Assembly (NCBI GenBank): GCA_028095005.1
Contig: CM051459.1
Location: 277,965,229-278,029,228, forward strand
DNA length: 64,000 bases
DNA from: Rhynchospora pubera
Lineage: Eukaryota; Streptophyta; Magnoliopsida; Poales; Cyperaceae
Reading direction: 5' to 3'
Under the pieces are notes generated by a model. The model ran no database searches and was not told the DNA's origin. It saw nothing but the letters and a program-made list of their open reading frames with translations. Every line of letters starts with the position of its first letter. The stretch's first letter is position 1. Positions 34,561-46,364 of the stretch are shown piece after piece. The position numbers and the translations under genes are program-made.

Positions 34561-35479
34561 CTCAGTTGGAGATGGTCGGGGAGTATTGTAGAAGTCAGGG
34601 AAAAAAATGGAACGAGTTGAATTTGTTGGTATTATGAAAAAATTGTCGGACTTAACTCTAGTTCTTTTCATTGAATAAAATCAGTAGATCTTTTTCACTG
34701 AATATCAATTAGTAGTTATTTTCATTGAATGTCAATTCAATACAACTATACAAGACGTTACTGAAAAAAACAAGCTAATGTTTCCCACTTGTTCATAAGG
34801 AAATATAGTGGAAGGTTGTCTATGATGTTCATCAAAAACAAAAAACAAAAAGAAGGTTCCGTGAATTTGGATAAAGACGTACAATTATTTTCTTTTTCTA
34901 GAATTGAGTTGTCATTAACTGGGCACTAAGCCTGAACAAAATATTGATCGTATAGTGCTGGCATTTGAGTTGTTTAATTTGCACAATGATTGCTTGATTT
35001 CAAGTAGTGTGTACCCTTGCTGGATCATTATATATTGTTTTTTAAGTATGTGTATGTCATGTTCTTTATTTAATTAATTACTTCGAATTAGCTACGTAAT
35101 GTTTGTACACTGCTCATCAAACTAAAGTTAGTAAAGTTTGGAATTAGAATGTGGAAGTTGTGGTCAGATATTTTGACATTTTTCAATAGAACTGGTTCAA
35201 TCCTAAATGGAAATCTGGGTTACTTCAAAACAAAAACATGGGTTATAGTATATATCTCAAGTTTATACACCAAATAAAAAAAACCATATCTGTAGTAAAC
35301 TGCTGGATCCTACGCACCAGCAAAGATTACAAATGTATATACAAGCATCAACCGAGATGGGAGTATTCAAAGTTATGGGGGTTGACCCCTAATTTTCTTC
35401 AAGAGGAAAAAAAAAAGACAGAAATGGAGTACCAGCATCAAAGCTGACCAATAGTTGCGCGCTATTGTATTCACTATAT

Positions 35480-35676
35480 ACTAACAAAACAAACGGCTTG
35501 CGTGCTTATTTTTATTCTTGTGCAAAACAAATGGTATAAGAATAAGAAATTTGGACCTTTATTCCTATACTAACAAAATCATGGTATAAAAATAAGGAAT
35601 AAGGATAAGCACACAAACCGAAATTCCTTATTCTTATATCCTATTCACGGCTTATTCCGTTGCATCCAAACACACC
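35480..35676. mobile_element. Tourist-like MITE, left end lost
   Basis: Ends GCATCCAAACACACC at 35676 and has the AATAAGAATAAG interior, but lacks a clear left terminal repeat. It is separated from the next MITE by only four bases (ATAA). Confidence 0.6.
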
Positions 35677-35680
35677 ATAA

Positions 35681-35880
35681 GGGTGTGTTTGGATACATTG
35701 GGAATAAAAAATAGAAATAGATATAAGCTTATTCCTTATTCTTTATTCAAATACCAAGGTTTTGTAAAAATATGAATAAGGATCGGAATAAGTCCAAATT
35801 CCTTATTCCTTCGTTGTTTGGTTTTCACCGAAATAAGGAATAAGTCCATAAGGGACTTATTCCTTATTTCCAATTTTTAA
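35681..35880. mobile_element. Tourist-like MITE
   Basis: Starts GGGTGTGTTTGGATACATTG and has an AATAAGGAATAAG interior; the interior closely matches 42450-42646 in the same orientation. The right end is degraded. Confidence 0.65.
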
Positions 35881-36019
35881 CTCGTACGCTTTATGGTTTT
35901 TATTTTCTTTAAACTCTTGTTTCTAATAAAACCAGACTAAATCATAGCTCGTCTAGTATCTATGAATTATGATTGAATGTTGATGCGTTAAATATGGAGT
36001 CTTACAATTCTTTGTTTTT

Positions 36020-36125
36020 TTAAGCTTCTGTTTGGATGGTGTGGAAATAAGAGGAATAAAGGAAGAAGTATTAGGAAGTGTGTAATTTTGTGAAGAGTTT
36101 GGATTGTTTATAATACATTAGCCGA
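36020..36125. mobile_element. Truncated Tourist-like MITE
   Basis: CTTCTGTTTGGATGGTGTGG and then the TTGGATTGTTTATAATA core; lacks its right terminal repeat. Confidence 0.5.
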
Positions 36126-36487
36126 ACTAATTTGTACTTTTATTGTTTATAATTATTTTTTATTATTACTATTATTATTATTATTTTATTTTGGCAAGCG
36201 TCAGCGCGTCCGTCATTCCGGGCCTGTCGTAGGCTCGTAGCGCGTCAAGCGCCATAGTATGGCATATGATATAACTTAATAACTTTAAAAACTGCGATTC
36301 ACATCAAGTTATACTTATTTATCGACTTTATAAATACAAGGAGTTTATAAATGAATAACTTTAATACTTTGGTCAGCTCTACCTACGAAGTGGGGGGGCA
36401 CATCTGGGACTTAATAGTATTTGTTTTTCTTTTCCTTGATTCACGCCATTTCTTCTTTCAAACGATCTCACAAATTTAAAATTTTTG

Positions 36488-36790
36488 CAATTTCTAATAT
36501 TATCCTATAAAAACTATATATTTCGTATATATATTTCAATGGAAAAACTAATACAGAAACTAATGGATTTTGCAACTAAATTAATGGGAGGAGACTAATA
36601 TGATTTGAATTTCATCGTAATAATTATTAATTAAAAAATTTGCAATTTCTAATTTTATCCTAAAAATACTATATATTTCGTATATTTCGATGGCAAAATT
36701 GAAAGAGAAACTAATGGAGTTTGCAACTAAATTAATGGGAGTAGACTAATATGATTTGCATTTCGTCGTATTAATTATTAATTAACTTTA
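36488..36790. repeat. About 150-bp tandem duplication
   Basis: Two consecutive copies run from TTTGCAATTTCTAATNTTAT to TTAATTATTAATTAA, with only scattered differences. Confidence 0.8.
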
Positions 36791-37536
36791 AACTAAAAAA
36801 CTATTGAAATCGCTTTAAATGCCATATTTCATGAGTGATTCCTTAGATATAATTTTTTTTATTTCATTAAATATCGAGTCATGTATCCAGAAAATAAAGT
36901 ACAAACTTCATAACTTTTATATTTCTAATCATTTCAATTCCATACGTAACTTCAACCACATGGGCTAAAATATTTGAAAATTTAGAATGTCAATACATCA
37001 CTTGTGAAAATATTAGTTTCAATGAATTAAATTCGACATTTCATCTCAGTTAGTTTGGTTTCAGATAAAGCTTACCGACTTCTTCTATAAGTTTAATCCC
37101 ATACTAGCTAATTTTATCAAAAATATCATTAATATGTTTTAACTTATTTATAATTAAATTTATTAATCTTTACTACTTATAAAAATACCAATCCAAAGTG
37201 TAAAAGTTTCAATTGAAGGGTGCATTCAATTCCAACCCCTTGTATACCATCTATATTATTGATTTTTGTATTTTGAATTTTGATTGAATATGCAGTATTG
37301 ATGTTTACTCTAAATGAATCAAGACCTTGGCTTCGAATTTGTATAAAATGAGCAATATTTATCAAATGAAGAAAGGAAAATCCATTACAATTTGTATTCT
37401 CTCTCCATTTTTGTTGAATAATTTCATTCAATATTCAGCATTACGCTGCAAAAAAAAATCAATAAATTGAGTAAAAAATATGTCTATTATAATGCCACGC
37501 ATTAGCGGTGTTTTTCCTAGTATTTGTAAAATGAGC

Positions 37537-37952
37537 AAGGTTCCGCCGCCACTACTTTTGGTTGCCACTACTTCATATTTTATCAATATTTAAATTTTTT
37601 TAGAATTCAAACGCTGAATCTAAACCATTGATCTTCTTCAATTTAATGAGCGATGTGTTTCTATATAAGTTTTATAAAATTTGAAGTTGATTTGATATTC
37701 GATCAAGTGACCAAAGGATGAACGTATTAGAATTAATCTGTCATGATTAACTAGATTCGTTCATTTGTTGGCCACTTGATCGAATATCAAACTGACTCCA
37801 AATTATATAAAAATTATATAGAAATGCATCGTTCATTAAATTGAACAAGATCAACTGTTTAGATTCAACGTTTGAATTTAAAAAAAAATAATATTGACAA
37901 AATATGAAGTTGTGGCAACTTGTGGCATCCAAAAATAGTGGCAATGGAACCT
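37537..37952. mobile_element. Fold-back element with GGTTCC...GCCACTA ends
   Basis: Left AAGGTTCCGCCGCCACTACT and right GTGGCAATGGAACCTT are inverted; arms pair through CACTTGATCGAATATCAAAC / ATATTCGATCAAGTGACC near the centre. The two small open frames in it are not genes. Confidence 0.65.
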
Positions 37953-38300
37953 TATTATTAGAAAATTAAGACATACAATATTAACGTCGACAAAATAAAT
38001 TGTCAAACTAAAATTTGTTAAAATTAATTGCCAACTATGATATTGTGAAGTATCATTTTTTTAACAATGATAAATGCTGCTTCTTAGCTCGTTTATGGAT
38101 CTTTTATTTAGTCATCTAAACATAAACTATAAATAAACTAAACTCTTAAAATTTGTGAAGTGTTCAATCGTGTACTTAACGAATATTAACTTGGCATAAT
38201 TGAAGTATTAATTCGGGTACAATAAGAAAAACATTAGGAACAATAATTTTCGTATTTACGTGGATCAATATGCAAAAGTATTTAGTCATTGCTTAGTTGG

Positions 38301-38760
38301 GTCAATGTTTTCTGATGCAAACCTTCTTTTTTTACAATCAAGCTGCATGTGATCTCGTTTCCATGAAATACCACCTGACGCATAAATCACTAGATGTTGA
38401 CATTTCACTTGTAGTTTTGTCTGGTTCAGTTTATCTTAACATCAAGTTGCTCAACATGAGACTAAACAACAATTGGGCAGTATGGTCCTATCGGGTACAA
38501 TCATCAACTCCTATCTTCCATAATCTTATAACGACTTAGTGGCTTCCAAGTCAATCATCCTATCGCTAGAGTTCATATATTTTTATGTGAAAATGGTCGT
38601 AAATCAATTTTAATTAAAAAGTATTCTCCTATTGAATCCATTACCTAAATAGTTTGGCATTATATCAATATTCTGCTTAGAGGACCCACTCAATCAATTT
38701 TCTCTGCAGATTGAAACATCATGTCTCTTCAATAGACTCCACACGTAACACGTTGATTGT
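38301..38760. other. Spacer without recognised gene
   Basis: An 80-residue open frame (38297-38539) has no recognisable domain. Confidence 0.4.
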
Positions 38761-39059
38761 TATTATGATGGTAAAATTTTTTCGATACCCAAAAGTGTGG
38801 AAATGGAATATTTGCCCTCTAAAAGTACAAATTTCTGATTTTACCTCTAAATTGCAAACTTATTCTTTATTTACTCCTTTCACATATTAAATGTCAGGAA
38901 TATGTGATAAATAATAAAAATAAAAAATCATGACCATTATACCCTTCGAATTTAGTATAGATCTAATCAAATCGTTTTGATCATGTAAACCCAATCGAAC
39001 CGAACTTTCTTCTTTCTCACTCAACTCATCTTCCCACCACTACACTACAAAGACAAGAC

Positions 39060-39257
39060 ATGCTCTTCTCCAGCGTCGCCTCCACCTCTAGGGCCGACGA
39101 TTCAATTCGACAACACTTCAAGGACCAATTTGTGAAAGCTCAACAACTCGTTCTCATTCTGATTCGTCTCCGCTCGCTCCTTCGCCCATTCAAAACTCTC
39201 CCTCAAATGCCCCATCCTCTCCCGCCTCGTCTCCGTCGGCCACCCGTCAGAAATTAA
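39060..39257 (+). CDS. Small ORF in the Mutator-like element, possible captured gene fragment
   Basis: 65 codons starting MLFSSVASTSRADDSIRQHF; preceded by a pyrimidine-rich, leader-like stretch. It is GC-richer than its surroundings and the first half has ordinary protein composition, while the end is Pro/Arg-rich. I do not recognise the parent gene. It could be a captured exon (Pack-MULE) or a chance frame. Confidence 0.3.
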   Translation: MLFSSVASTSRADDSIRQHFKDQFVKAQQLVLILIRLRSLLRPFKTLPQMPHPLPPRLRRPPVRN

Positions 39258-39289
39258 TGCTTTGTGTCATTTACGCTTAAATAAGGGGC

Positions 39290-39445
39290 CGTTTGGATCG
39301 CTTACGAATTTGGGAATTTTCTATTCCTAGATATAAATTTATTGGGAAGTGTGTAACTTTCTGAAAAGTTTGAATTGTTTATAATAAATTTATGTCTAGG
39401 AATTGAAAAATTTCCAAATTCCCAACGCATCCAAACAAACCCAAA
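39290..39445. mobile_element. Tourist-like MITE (GGGGCCGTTTGGATCG end)
   Basis: Left GGGGCCGTTTGGATCGCTTA, right CATCCAAACAAACCC, with the shared core GGGAAGTGTGTAAC...TTGTTTATAATAAATTT. Nested in the Mutator-like element. Confidence 0.65.
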
Positions 39446-39799
39446 ACAAGTAATTTCTTAAACATTGATGCTACCTCCATTTACTCTTTTAAAGATTCAC
39501 TTCATGTTAAACAAAATAATTGTTTAAGGACTCGAAAATTATGATCAGTCAATTCCAATTCTATATCTATTAAAGTTCGTTGATTGAAAAGTCCGAAAGA
39601 AAACAAATCGTCATTTATCCAACATGGTTAACAGCTATCGTTGCCACATATAAAGATCAATCATACTTAAAAGATAAAATCTAAAACAGAAGTACATACT
39701 ATTGCCACTCAAACACGAAATTCACACTAAATCACAAAAAGCAAAAACAAAAACTTCATACTAGTGCAGCACATATCGACACTTTTCAGACCTCGTCAT

Positions 39800-39938
39800 C
39801 AGAAAAATAATAACGATCTTTCAGCACGATTTCAGCATTTTTTGATAATTTGGGAAAGCACTGAACTTTCATAACAAATACTGTGTCATCCATTAAATCA
39901 ATGACATTTAGTTTTTGTTTTTCTAACACTAGTGCAGC
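39800..39938 (-). pseudogene. Short unrecognised ORF interrupted by a hAT MITE
   Basis: On the minus strand a frame reads LVLEKQKLNVIDLMDDTVFV and continues to SDDEV and a stop. Removing the MITE and one 8-bp duplication would place an ATG directly in frame (MAALVLEK), so the insertion separated the start from the body. About 46 codons. It may be a captured fragment in the Mutator-like element. Confidence 0.35.
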
Positions 39939-40277
39939 TAGGGCTGTCAAACGGATACCGTTTCAACGTTTTCCGTTCCGTTCCGTCCGAAACGGAACAG
40001 AAACGGAATGGTAAATGACTTACGTTTTCAGAGACGGAACGGAAACGGAACGGGTTGAAATGCACGTTAGTGTTCCGTTTCATCAAAAATGACTGAAATT
40101 AATGGAAAATATGCTGAAATCAGTGCAAAATAAGTAGCGGAACAGTTAACGAAACGGAAAAGTGTTCCGTTTTACGAAACGGAACAGAAACGGAATGGTT
40201 TTTTATTACGTTACCAGAAACGGAACGGAAACGAAACTGGCATGTACCGTTCCGTTTCTAAACGTTTGACAGCCCTA
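39939..40277. mobile_element. Non-autonomous hAT MITE with perfect 8-bp TSD
   Basis: TIRs TAGGGCTGTCAAACG / CGTTTGACAGCCCTA, flanked by identical AGTGCAGC at 39931-39938 and 40278-40285. The interior is filled with AACGGAA/TTCCGTT motifs. The motif GAAATCAGTGC is also found near the right end of the 4.8-kb hAT element (27930-27945), suggesting related ends. Confidence 0.9.
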
Positions 40278-40652
40278 AGTGCAGCCATATTTCGGTCCAA
40301 GTTTGAGAATAATTTGGAGGATTTGAAGAGTGAAACAGGGATGTTCTTTTAAGGTCGCTGCAAAGCTCGATGAGCAGGCGTACCGATTTGGGACTGTTGT
40401 CATCATCACAAAAACAAATAGGTTCTATGAGAGAGAGAAAAAAAAAATCGATTCGATTGGGTTTACAGGACCTTCAAGTTTTTTTTGTTTTTATTATTTA
40501 TCACATATTTATGATATAAAATATGAAAAAGGGGCAAATAAAGGAAAAGTTTGAAATTTAGAGGGGTAAAATCACGAATTTGTAATTTTGTGAGGCAAAT
40601 ATTCTATTTTCACAGTTTTAGAGGGTATAGAAAAAGTTTTTCCTATTATTAT

Positions 40653-41074
40653 GATCCACTAGCCTATTTGTTTGAGAATTGAGAGTTGCAAGAAGTATTC
40701 GTAATTTTACTTAATTTGCAGGAATGCTTTATGTACTAAAAAGATGAGCAAAAATATAATTTTTTATAATTACGTGGAGTAATCTACAAAAGAGGCCTTA
40801 AGTCAATCTTGCCCAAGTCAAGTCAATGTAACAATTTTCTTTTTTTTTTAAAACATCCCTTAGGAATGTAACAATTTTTTTTTATGGTATGTGCGGAGTT
40901 CCCAATATTGTCACTTCGGAGGGCTTAGATGAACGCTAAAACAAATTACATATGAACCAGGGGACCAGGTTCTAAAACTGGATTGAACAGAAAAGACTTT
41001 TAGCTCCACGTGACGTGAGCCAAAATGTAGGGCCGACTCGCCGAGTTTGTATAGGGGTGCGGGACCCACCGATC
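40653..41074. other. Spacer without recognised gene
   Basis: Contains a diverged piece of the repeat also seen at 38240-38310 and 45500-45600 (oriented alike). No gene. Confidence 0.4.
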
Positions 41075-41083
41075 ATTATAGCG

Positions 41084-41261
41084 AAATTGAAATTCGCTGC
41101 CGCGCGACACGCTGCTGGCCGTTTGATTAAGATCCAATGGACAAGGGAGCCCCGTGCATGTAACCTAGATTGATAGGCCCGTAAAAAGTGAACCGTCCGA
41201 TCAAAATCAGACGGCTCGCAGTGCGCTACACCGCATGTCGCGCAACAGCGAATCCGGATTG
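41084..41261. mobile_element. Mutator-like MITE with 9-bp TSD
   Basis: Flanked by identical ATTATAGCG at 41075-41083 and 41262-41270. The ends share ATTCGCTGCCGCGCGACA / ATTCGCTGTTGCGCGACA as inverted repeats. Confidence 0.65.
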
Positions 41262-41462
41262 ATTATAGCGTAGTGAAATGGTTGAGCGTTAAAGACATAT
41301 TAGTTAATGGCATTGAATGTTGTTCTTAAGCGTTCAAGACATATCAGTGGAGTTGATAGCTTGCACGTTAATAGAAATAAATGGCAAACAACTATCTCAA
41401 TTGATCTATCTTCATCGCTTAATATAACAACATTAAAATGCTACTAATAAATTTATTACTGG

Positions 41463-41612
41463 CCGCATGTGATCTAGTAGCTCAGTGGTAAGAACACTAG
41501 GCTGGTCTCCATGAAGTTAAGGGTTCAAATCTCGCATGCACCTTTAATTTAAAAAAAAATTAGATGACAAAAACCTCCTTTTTCTTAAAAAAAATTATTA
41601 TTAGGTGACCTT
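41463..41612 (+). mobile_element. tRNA-derived SINE in duplication copy A
   Basis: The head has A-box TAGCTCAGTGGTAAG and B-box GGGTTCAAATCTC, with a TTTAATTTAAAAAAAAATTA tail followed by A-rich sequence. Copy B (near 51043) reads directly from CTGGCCG into CCTTAAAAAA, so the SINE arrived after the duplication or was lost from B. Confidence 0.65.
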
Positions 41613-42449
41613 AAAAAAAAACTCGGTTTTTCTTCTTCAATGCTCAACAACTTTCGCTAAGCTTGAATGATAGGTGGGTCCCACATTCCTGTTCAAACTC
41701 GGCCCCACATTTTGGCTCATGCAGAGTTAAAATCTTTTTTCTTTTTATTTTATTATTTTTGGTCAATAAAGTCTTTTTATAAAATCCAGTTTTGAAATCT
41801 GGCGTCCTGGTCCATTGTTTATTTGCTATTGAAATTTCAACTAAGCCCTCGAAATAACAATATTGTTGGCTTACAAATAGTAAAAGTTTCGCAACAGCTA
41901 CTTATTTACTTCTTATTTTGCACTTTTCTTTTTATTACCTGAAAGGTTTTTTTTTTTTTTTTGCACAATTCTGTATACTTCTTCTCATTATGTTTTAATA
42001 GGATATATACTTACATTTTTTTTAACAAACTAATAAGTTCCTCATACACTACACAATCTCAAAAATTTTGAGCCTAAAAGCCCCATAATGGCACTGGTAA
42101 TGACCATTTGTTATATATACCAGAAAAAAAGAGAAATAAAAAATATAAGAAAATGGATAACTTTGTTTGATTTCCATTTCTTACGTTCGGTGTCAGATTT
42201 GCTTTGGAGAATAATAAATAAATAATATAAACGGGTAACTTTGATTTCCATTTCCCAGTTTGTTCCATCAGGGAAAAAAAAAGAAACAAAAATTTTTAAA
42301 AATGGGTGATTTTGATTGATTGTCATTTCTTACCCTACAGTGCCAGATTTGGTTTCGAGAATAAATTATCATCTCGAAAAATTGAGTTGACTTAGCAAGA
42401 TTGACTATGATATTTTGTACATTGGCTCACGCTATTACAAATGTATGAA

Positions 42450-42646
42450 GGGTGTGTTTGGGTAATTGGGAATAAGGAATAAGCCACTTATTTCTTATTT
42501 CGGTGAAAACCAAACAACGAAGGAGAAATTTAGGCTTATTCCGGCCCTTATTCATATTCTAACAAAACCTTGGTATTGGAATAAGGAATAAGGAATAAGC
42601 TTATCTCTATTCATATTCCTTATTTCCAATTTATCCAAACACACCC
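42450..42646. mobile_element. Tourist-like MITE with TSD GAA
   Basis: GGGTGTGTTTGGGTAATTGG ... CCAATTTATCCAAACACACCC, flanked by GAA (42447-42449 and 42647-42649). Copies B and C of the duplication show the empty site (ATGTATGGAGCG and ATCTATGGAGCG). Confidence 0.85.
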
Positions 42647-42696
42647 GAAGCGAATCTAGCTAGAGGATGATGGGCTTAGAAACCACTAAGTCATTT

Positions 42697-42904
42697 GGGT
42701 GTGTTTGGATGAGCCTTGAATAACGAATAAGAATAAGAAATTTCGGTATGCGTGCTTATTCTTATTCTTGTGCAACCCAAACAGCACAAGAATAAGGAAT
42801 TTGGGCCCTTATTCTTATACTAACAAAATCATTGTATAAGAATAAGTAATTTGGACAAACACGCATACCGAAATTTCTTATTCATGGCTCATCCAAACAC
42901 ACCC
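42697..42904. mobile_element. Tourist-like MITE
   Basis: GGGTGTGTTTGGATGAGCC ... GGCTCATCCAAACACACCC, a near-perfect palindrome of 208 bp. Empty sites exist in copies B (52085-52105) and C (near 59655). The exact target duplication is unclear. Confidence 0.85.
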
Positions 42905-43099
42905 ATAATATTACGGAAGATAGGAATTGATGATTGTAACACATAAGAACATGTGCCAGTTGTTGTTTAGTCTCATGTTGATCAACTTGAATACTTGATC
43001 TTAAATCAAACCAGACAGATTTTCAAACACACACAAAAAAAAAAAAAAATCAAACCAGAATACTGTAACTCTGTAAGTGAAATAAATGTCAACATCTGA

Positions 43100-44598
43100 G
43101 ATGGGAGTATTCAAAATTACAAATGTATATACAAGCATCAACCGAGATGGGACTAATTGAATGGTGTTCTTAAGCGTTCAAGACATATCAGTGGAGTTGA
43201 GATGGTTGTTTCTTGATTGCCATTTATTTCTTCTATCTATATCTGTACTCTATAAACGTGCGTCATTGGGAGACCCGTGCTCGTTGACTTAATATTGTCG
43301 TTTTTCCTATGAACCCTTGAAAGGTTCAAATTTTGATACAAAGTATAAGAGGAAATTGTAAGATTTTATCTTAGCTTGTACATGTAAACCCTAAAAGTTC
43401 ATTGTAGTTCTCTTAGATTTATAGTTTGATATTTAAACTAAATCAACAAAAATAATTCGAAATTTTGCTAATTGTGTGCATATAAATTTCTTGTCTTGTT
43501 ATTATTTTCAAAATTTTTTACCGTATGATTATTAGATGATTTATTTGCTAAAAAGATGATTTATTTTGTCTGTTCATTATAAAGGTGTTATATAAAGCAA
43601 ATAACATAGATATATATGTTTTACTGACCAAAAAAAACGCGCATTTATTCCCTTTATTAATTTATACTTAATATTTCTGATCTACTCACAGTCACAGCTC
43701 ATACCTATTACCTAGAACGCCGAGGTGCCTTTAATTCCTATTTATTACCTCAGACCAACTTCCAACTCATCGATCTAGTACCTTACTAAATTGACATGCT
43801 TTGTTTCCTTCATTTATTGATTCGTTTGTAAATTTGCTTTTAAGTCATCATATGAATGTGGTACATCATGCGTCATAAACAGCACATGATGTTCTTTAAC
43901 ACTGCTACTCATATCAATTTGTTCGTATTAATTTATTGCCTTTGGATATACGTAATGTGCAGGACTAAAGTCCATTGCAATAGACGTCCATCTGATATAC
44001 TCGGTTTTAGATTTTGACTAAAGTCCATTGCAATAGAGTCCATCTAATTAAAACAATTTCTCGAACAAACAAATTGAGCAGCCCCACTACATGCAATGTA
44101 TTGGACTTTAGTTTTGCTTACCAAAAAAAATGAATTATACATACGAATAAATTAAATTTAATCTTGCTAATTAATTTATTGGAAAAGAACCCCTTTTTTA
44201 TCAGGTGATATATATTTCTTATAAGTTATAAGTTATAAACTTATAATAGAACGTCATTCAATGTGCCATGCCCTCTGGACATCCAACTGTTCGCTTTGAC
44301 GGACTTTGCACAGAGTCAATTGTAAGCATACTTTACTTTATTTTATTTTTGTTTTATTTTATTTTATTTATTATTATTATTTTTTTGAAGAATATTGGTT
44401 ATTGGCATTTGATAATTGTTCTGCCAGAGCAGAGGACCCATTTAATTTTATCCCATTTTTTTTGCGGATAGAACATGATGCCCCATAAATAAGCTCCCCA
44501 CATCAACCAACTCTCTCCACATGTCTTAGATGTCTATCTATCTGTTACGCTGTACTGTTTGAGGGGGGACTGGAAGTAGTCAAATTTCATGGAACGCT
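43100..44598. other. Spacer without recognised gene
   Basis: A short tandem duplication (ACTAAAGTCCATTGCAATAG, twice) lies at 43965-44045. No gene. Confidence 0.45.
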
Positions 44599-44601
44599 TA
44601 T

Positions 44602-44937
44602 GGGGCCGTTTGGATCGTTTAGAAATTTGGAAAATTTGGGAAAGTTGCAATTCCTAGGAATAAATTTATTGGGAAGTGTGTAATTTTGTGAAGAGTTTGG
44701 ATTGTTTATAATAAATTTATGGTAGGAAGATGAAATTCTCCAAGGGCTGTTTGGATTCCCCAAGAAATTTGGGGAATTTCATCTTCCTACCATAAATTTA
44801 TTATAAACAATCCAAACTCTTCACAAAATTACATACTTTTCAATAAATTTATTCTTAGAAATTACAACTTCTCCAAATTCTCCAAATTTCTAAGCAATCC
44901 AAACGCCCCCAAATTCTTTGGGAATCCAAACAGCCCC
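44602..44937. mobile_element. Tourist-like fold-back MITE with TSD TAT
   Basis: GGGGCCGTTTGGATCGTTTA ... GAATCCAAACAGCCCC, flanked by TAT (44599-44601, 44938-44940). It holds two inverted copies of the TTGGATTGTTTATAATAAAT core and internal GGGCTGTTTGGATTCCCC ends, so it looks like two elements head to head or nested. Confidence 0.75.
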
Positions 44938-44977
44938 TATATTTTCCTTCCTTGATTCACTAGAGCACAACAATTGC

Positions 44978-46160
44978 TTAAGTGTCCCGAAGAATACCAT
45001 ATTAACGTAATGATTTATGAATCTCGTGTCACATACCAATACACCATCACATAATTAATATTTGCATTTTCTAACTCTTAAAAGCTCTAATATTAGTTTC
45101 TTTCAATAATGACAAAATTGATAATTGGGCGTGTTTTAGGGGTTCTATTTCACATTAACTCAAAATGTTACCATTTTGAAATTTTTTTTTTGATGGAAAC
45201 CATTTTGAAATTTGAACGTAGTTTAATTAGTAACAATGGACTGAATTTTAATTTGAAGTTAAAAACCACGTTGCACTTTAAATGATGTACTTTTACTTAT
45301 TCACTAATTACTAATGTGTGTTGTAACACAAAAGTACCGAATCTAAAGTTATTGAAATATTAACTGCTGGCTCTTGGTTTGTTTTTGTAATTTCTTTTTT
45401 AGTCATTTTACCCATAATTAAACTAATAAATAAAGTACTACTACAAATTTGTGAAGTATCAATCAAGTAATAACACACATATATATTAACCTGGCGTGAT
45501 CCAAAAATTATTTCGGGTATGCAAAGAAAATTGAGGAAAATATAACTTTCATATTTACATTAACCAATCTACAAAAGGTCTAAGTCAATCATCCTTAGTC
45601 ATGCAAAGTGCAAACGTTCATGACAATTCATATTATTTTTTCTCATCTTTTTTTTTTCCCCATCCTGACAAATAATGTAGGAATGTTGACATATTGTTGC
45701 CGTTGCCAGCCCTTTGTTATATTAGAATTTATAATAAAATCAATCAGGCCTGCCCATTTTCATAATTTTTCATTTTTCCTTCATTTAGAAATTAGAGTGC
45801 TTGTTTATTTAGAATGCCTTTGAAAATAGGGAAAGGTGAAGTATAAAATTGACAAGACAGTAGTTATTTTTAATAAAGTTCGAGTTGTTAAAAGAAACTG
45901 TCTGGTAATGCAAAAAAAAATACAAAATTAATTAATTAAAAAAGATTTAGCTGTTGCGAAATTTGTACGAATAGTAGTGCCAAAAATATTATCATTTCAG
46001 AAGGGCTTATGTGAAAAGATAATGTAAACTATTAAGTATTGACCCGGAGATCTGATTCCAAAATCAGATTTGCTCAGAGCACTTGAACCTTGAAATCCGC
46101 ATGGAACCAAAGAGTGGGGCCGAATGAATTTGAAGAGGCATGTGGGGCCCTTCCATTGTT
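44978..46160. repeat. Tandem segmental duplication, unit 1
   Basis: Homologous in the same orientation to 46365-48180. Anchors: AATGACAAAATTGATAAT (45109), AAGTACCGAATCTAAA (45342), TATTAACCTGGCGTGATCC (45485) and GGGGCCGAATGAATTTGAAG (46116). Confidence 0.75.
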
Positions 46161-46364
46161 CAGAGCTTTAAGAAGTAGATAAGCCTTGAAGACCAGACAT
46201 AGACAGGCTGTTTTATTTTATTAAGGTCAACAGAGGGCATATCTTTAATCCGAACCGTCTGATTTGTGGTAAGCGTCGTGAATAAGCGTGATTTGTGGAT
46301 CTCGTGCGGTCGTGCCACATGACATAAGCTGTTCCTCCTTAATTTAATTTTCTTGAACTATTCT

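Larger units (their letters stand above)
34565..38300. repeat. Inverted segmental duplication, copy 1
   Basis: Homologous in inverse orientation to about 60050-61765. Anchors: GAACGAGTTGAATTTGTTG (34611), the block around GATCGTATAGTGCTGGCA (34945), TACAAGCATCAACCGAGATG (35340), AAATCATAGCTCGTC (35939), the GCGTCCGTCAT...GCGTCAAGCGC block (36200-36260) and TTCGGGTACAATAAGAAAAA (38212). This copy is about 2 kb longer because it holds MITEs (35480-36130), a tandem duplication (36488-36790) and a fold-back (37537-37952). Confidence 0.7.
38770..40643. mobile_element. Mutator-like non-autonomous element (possible Pack-MULE), 1.9 kb
   Basis: About 100-bp diverged terminal inverted repeats: GGTAAAATTTTTTCGATACC at the left and the complement of GGAAAAACTTTTTCTATACC at the right, continuing through the AGAATATTTGCC and TGATTTTACC blocks. 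The flanking 9-mers TATTATGAT (38761-38769) and TATTATTAT (40644-40652) match 8/9, as for Mutator target duplications. The interior includes a GC-richer, exon-like stretch (39060-39257) and two nested MITEs (39290-39445 and 39939-40277). Confidence 0.65.
41358..43099. repeat. Direct segmental duplication, copy A
   Basis: Homologous to 50940-52468 (copy B) and, in its last part, to 59607-59900 (copy C). Shared anchors include AGCTTGCACGTTAATAGAAA, CTTTCGCTAAGCTTGAATGA, TTGCTTTGGAGAATAATAAA and GAGCGAATCTAGCTAGAGGA. Copy A carries a SINE and two MITEs that B and C lack. No gene inside. Confidence 0.85.
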
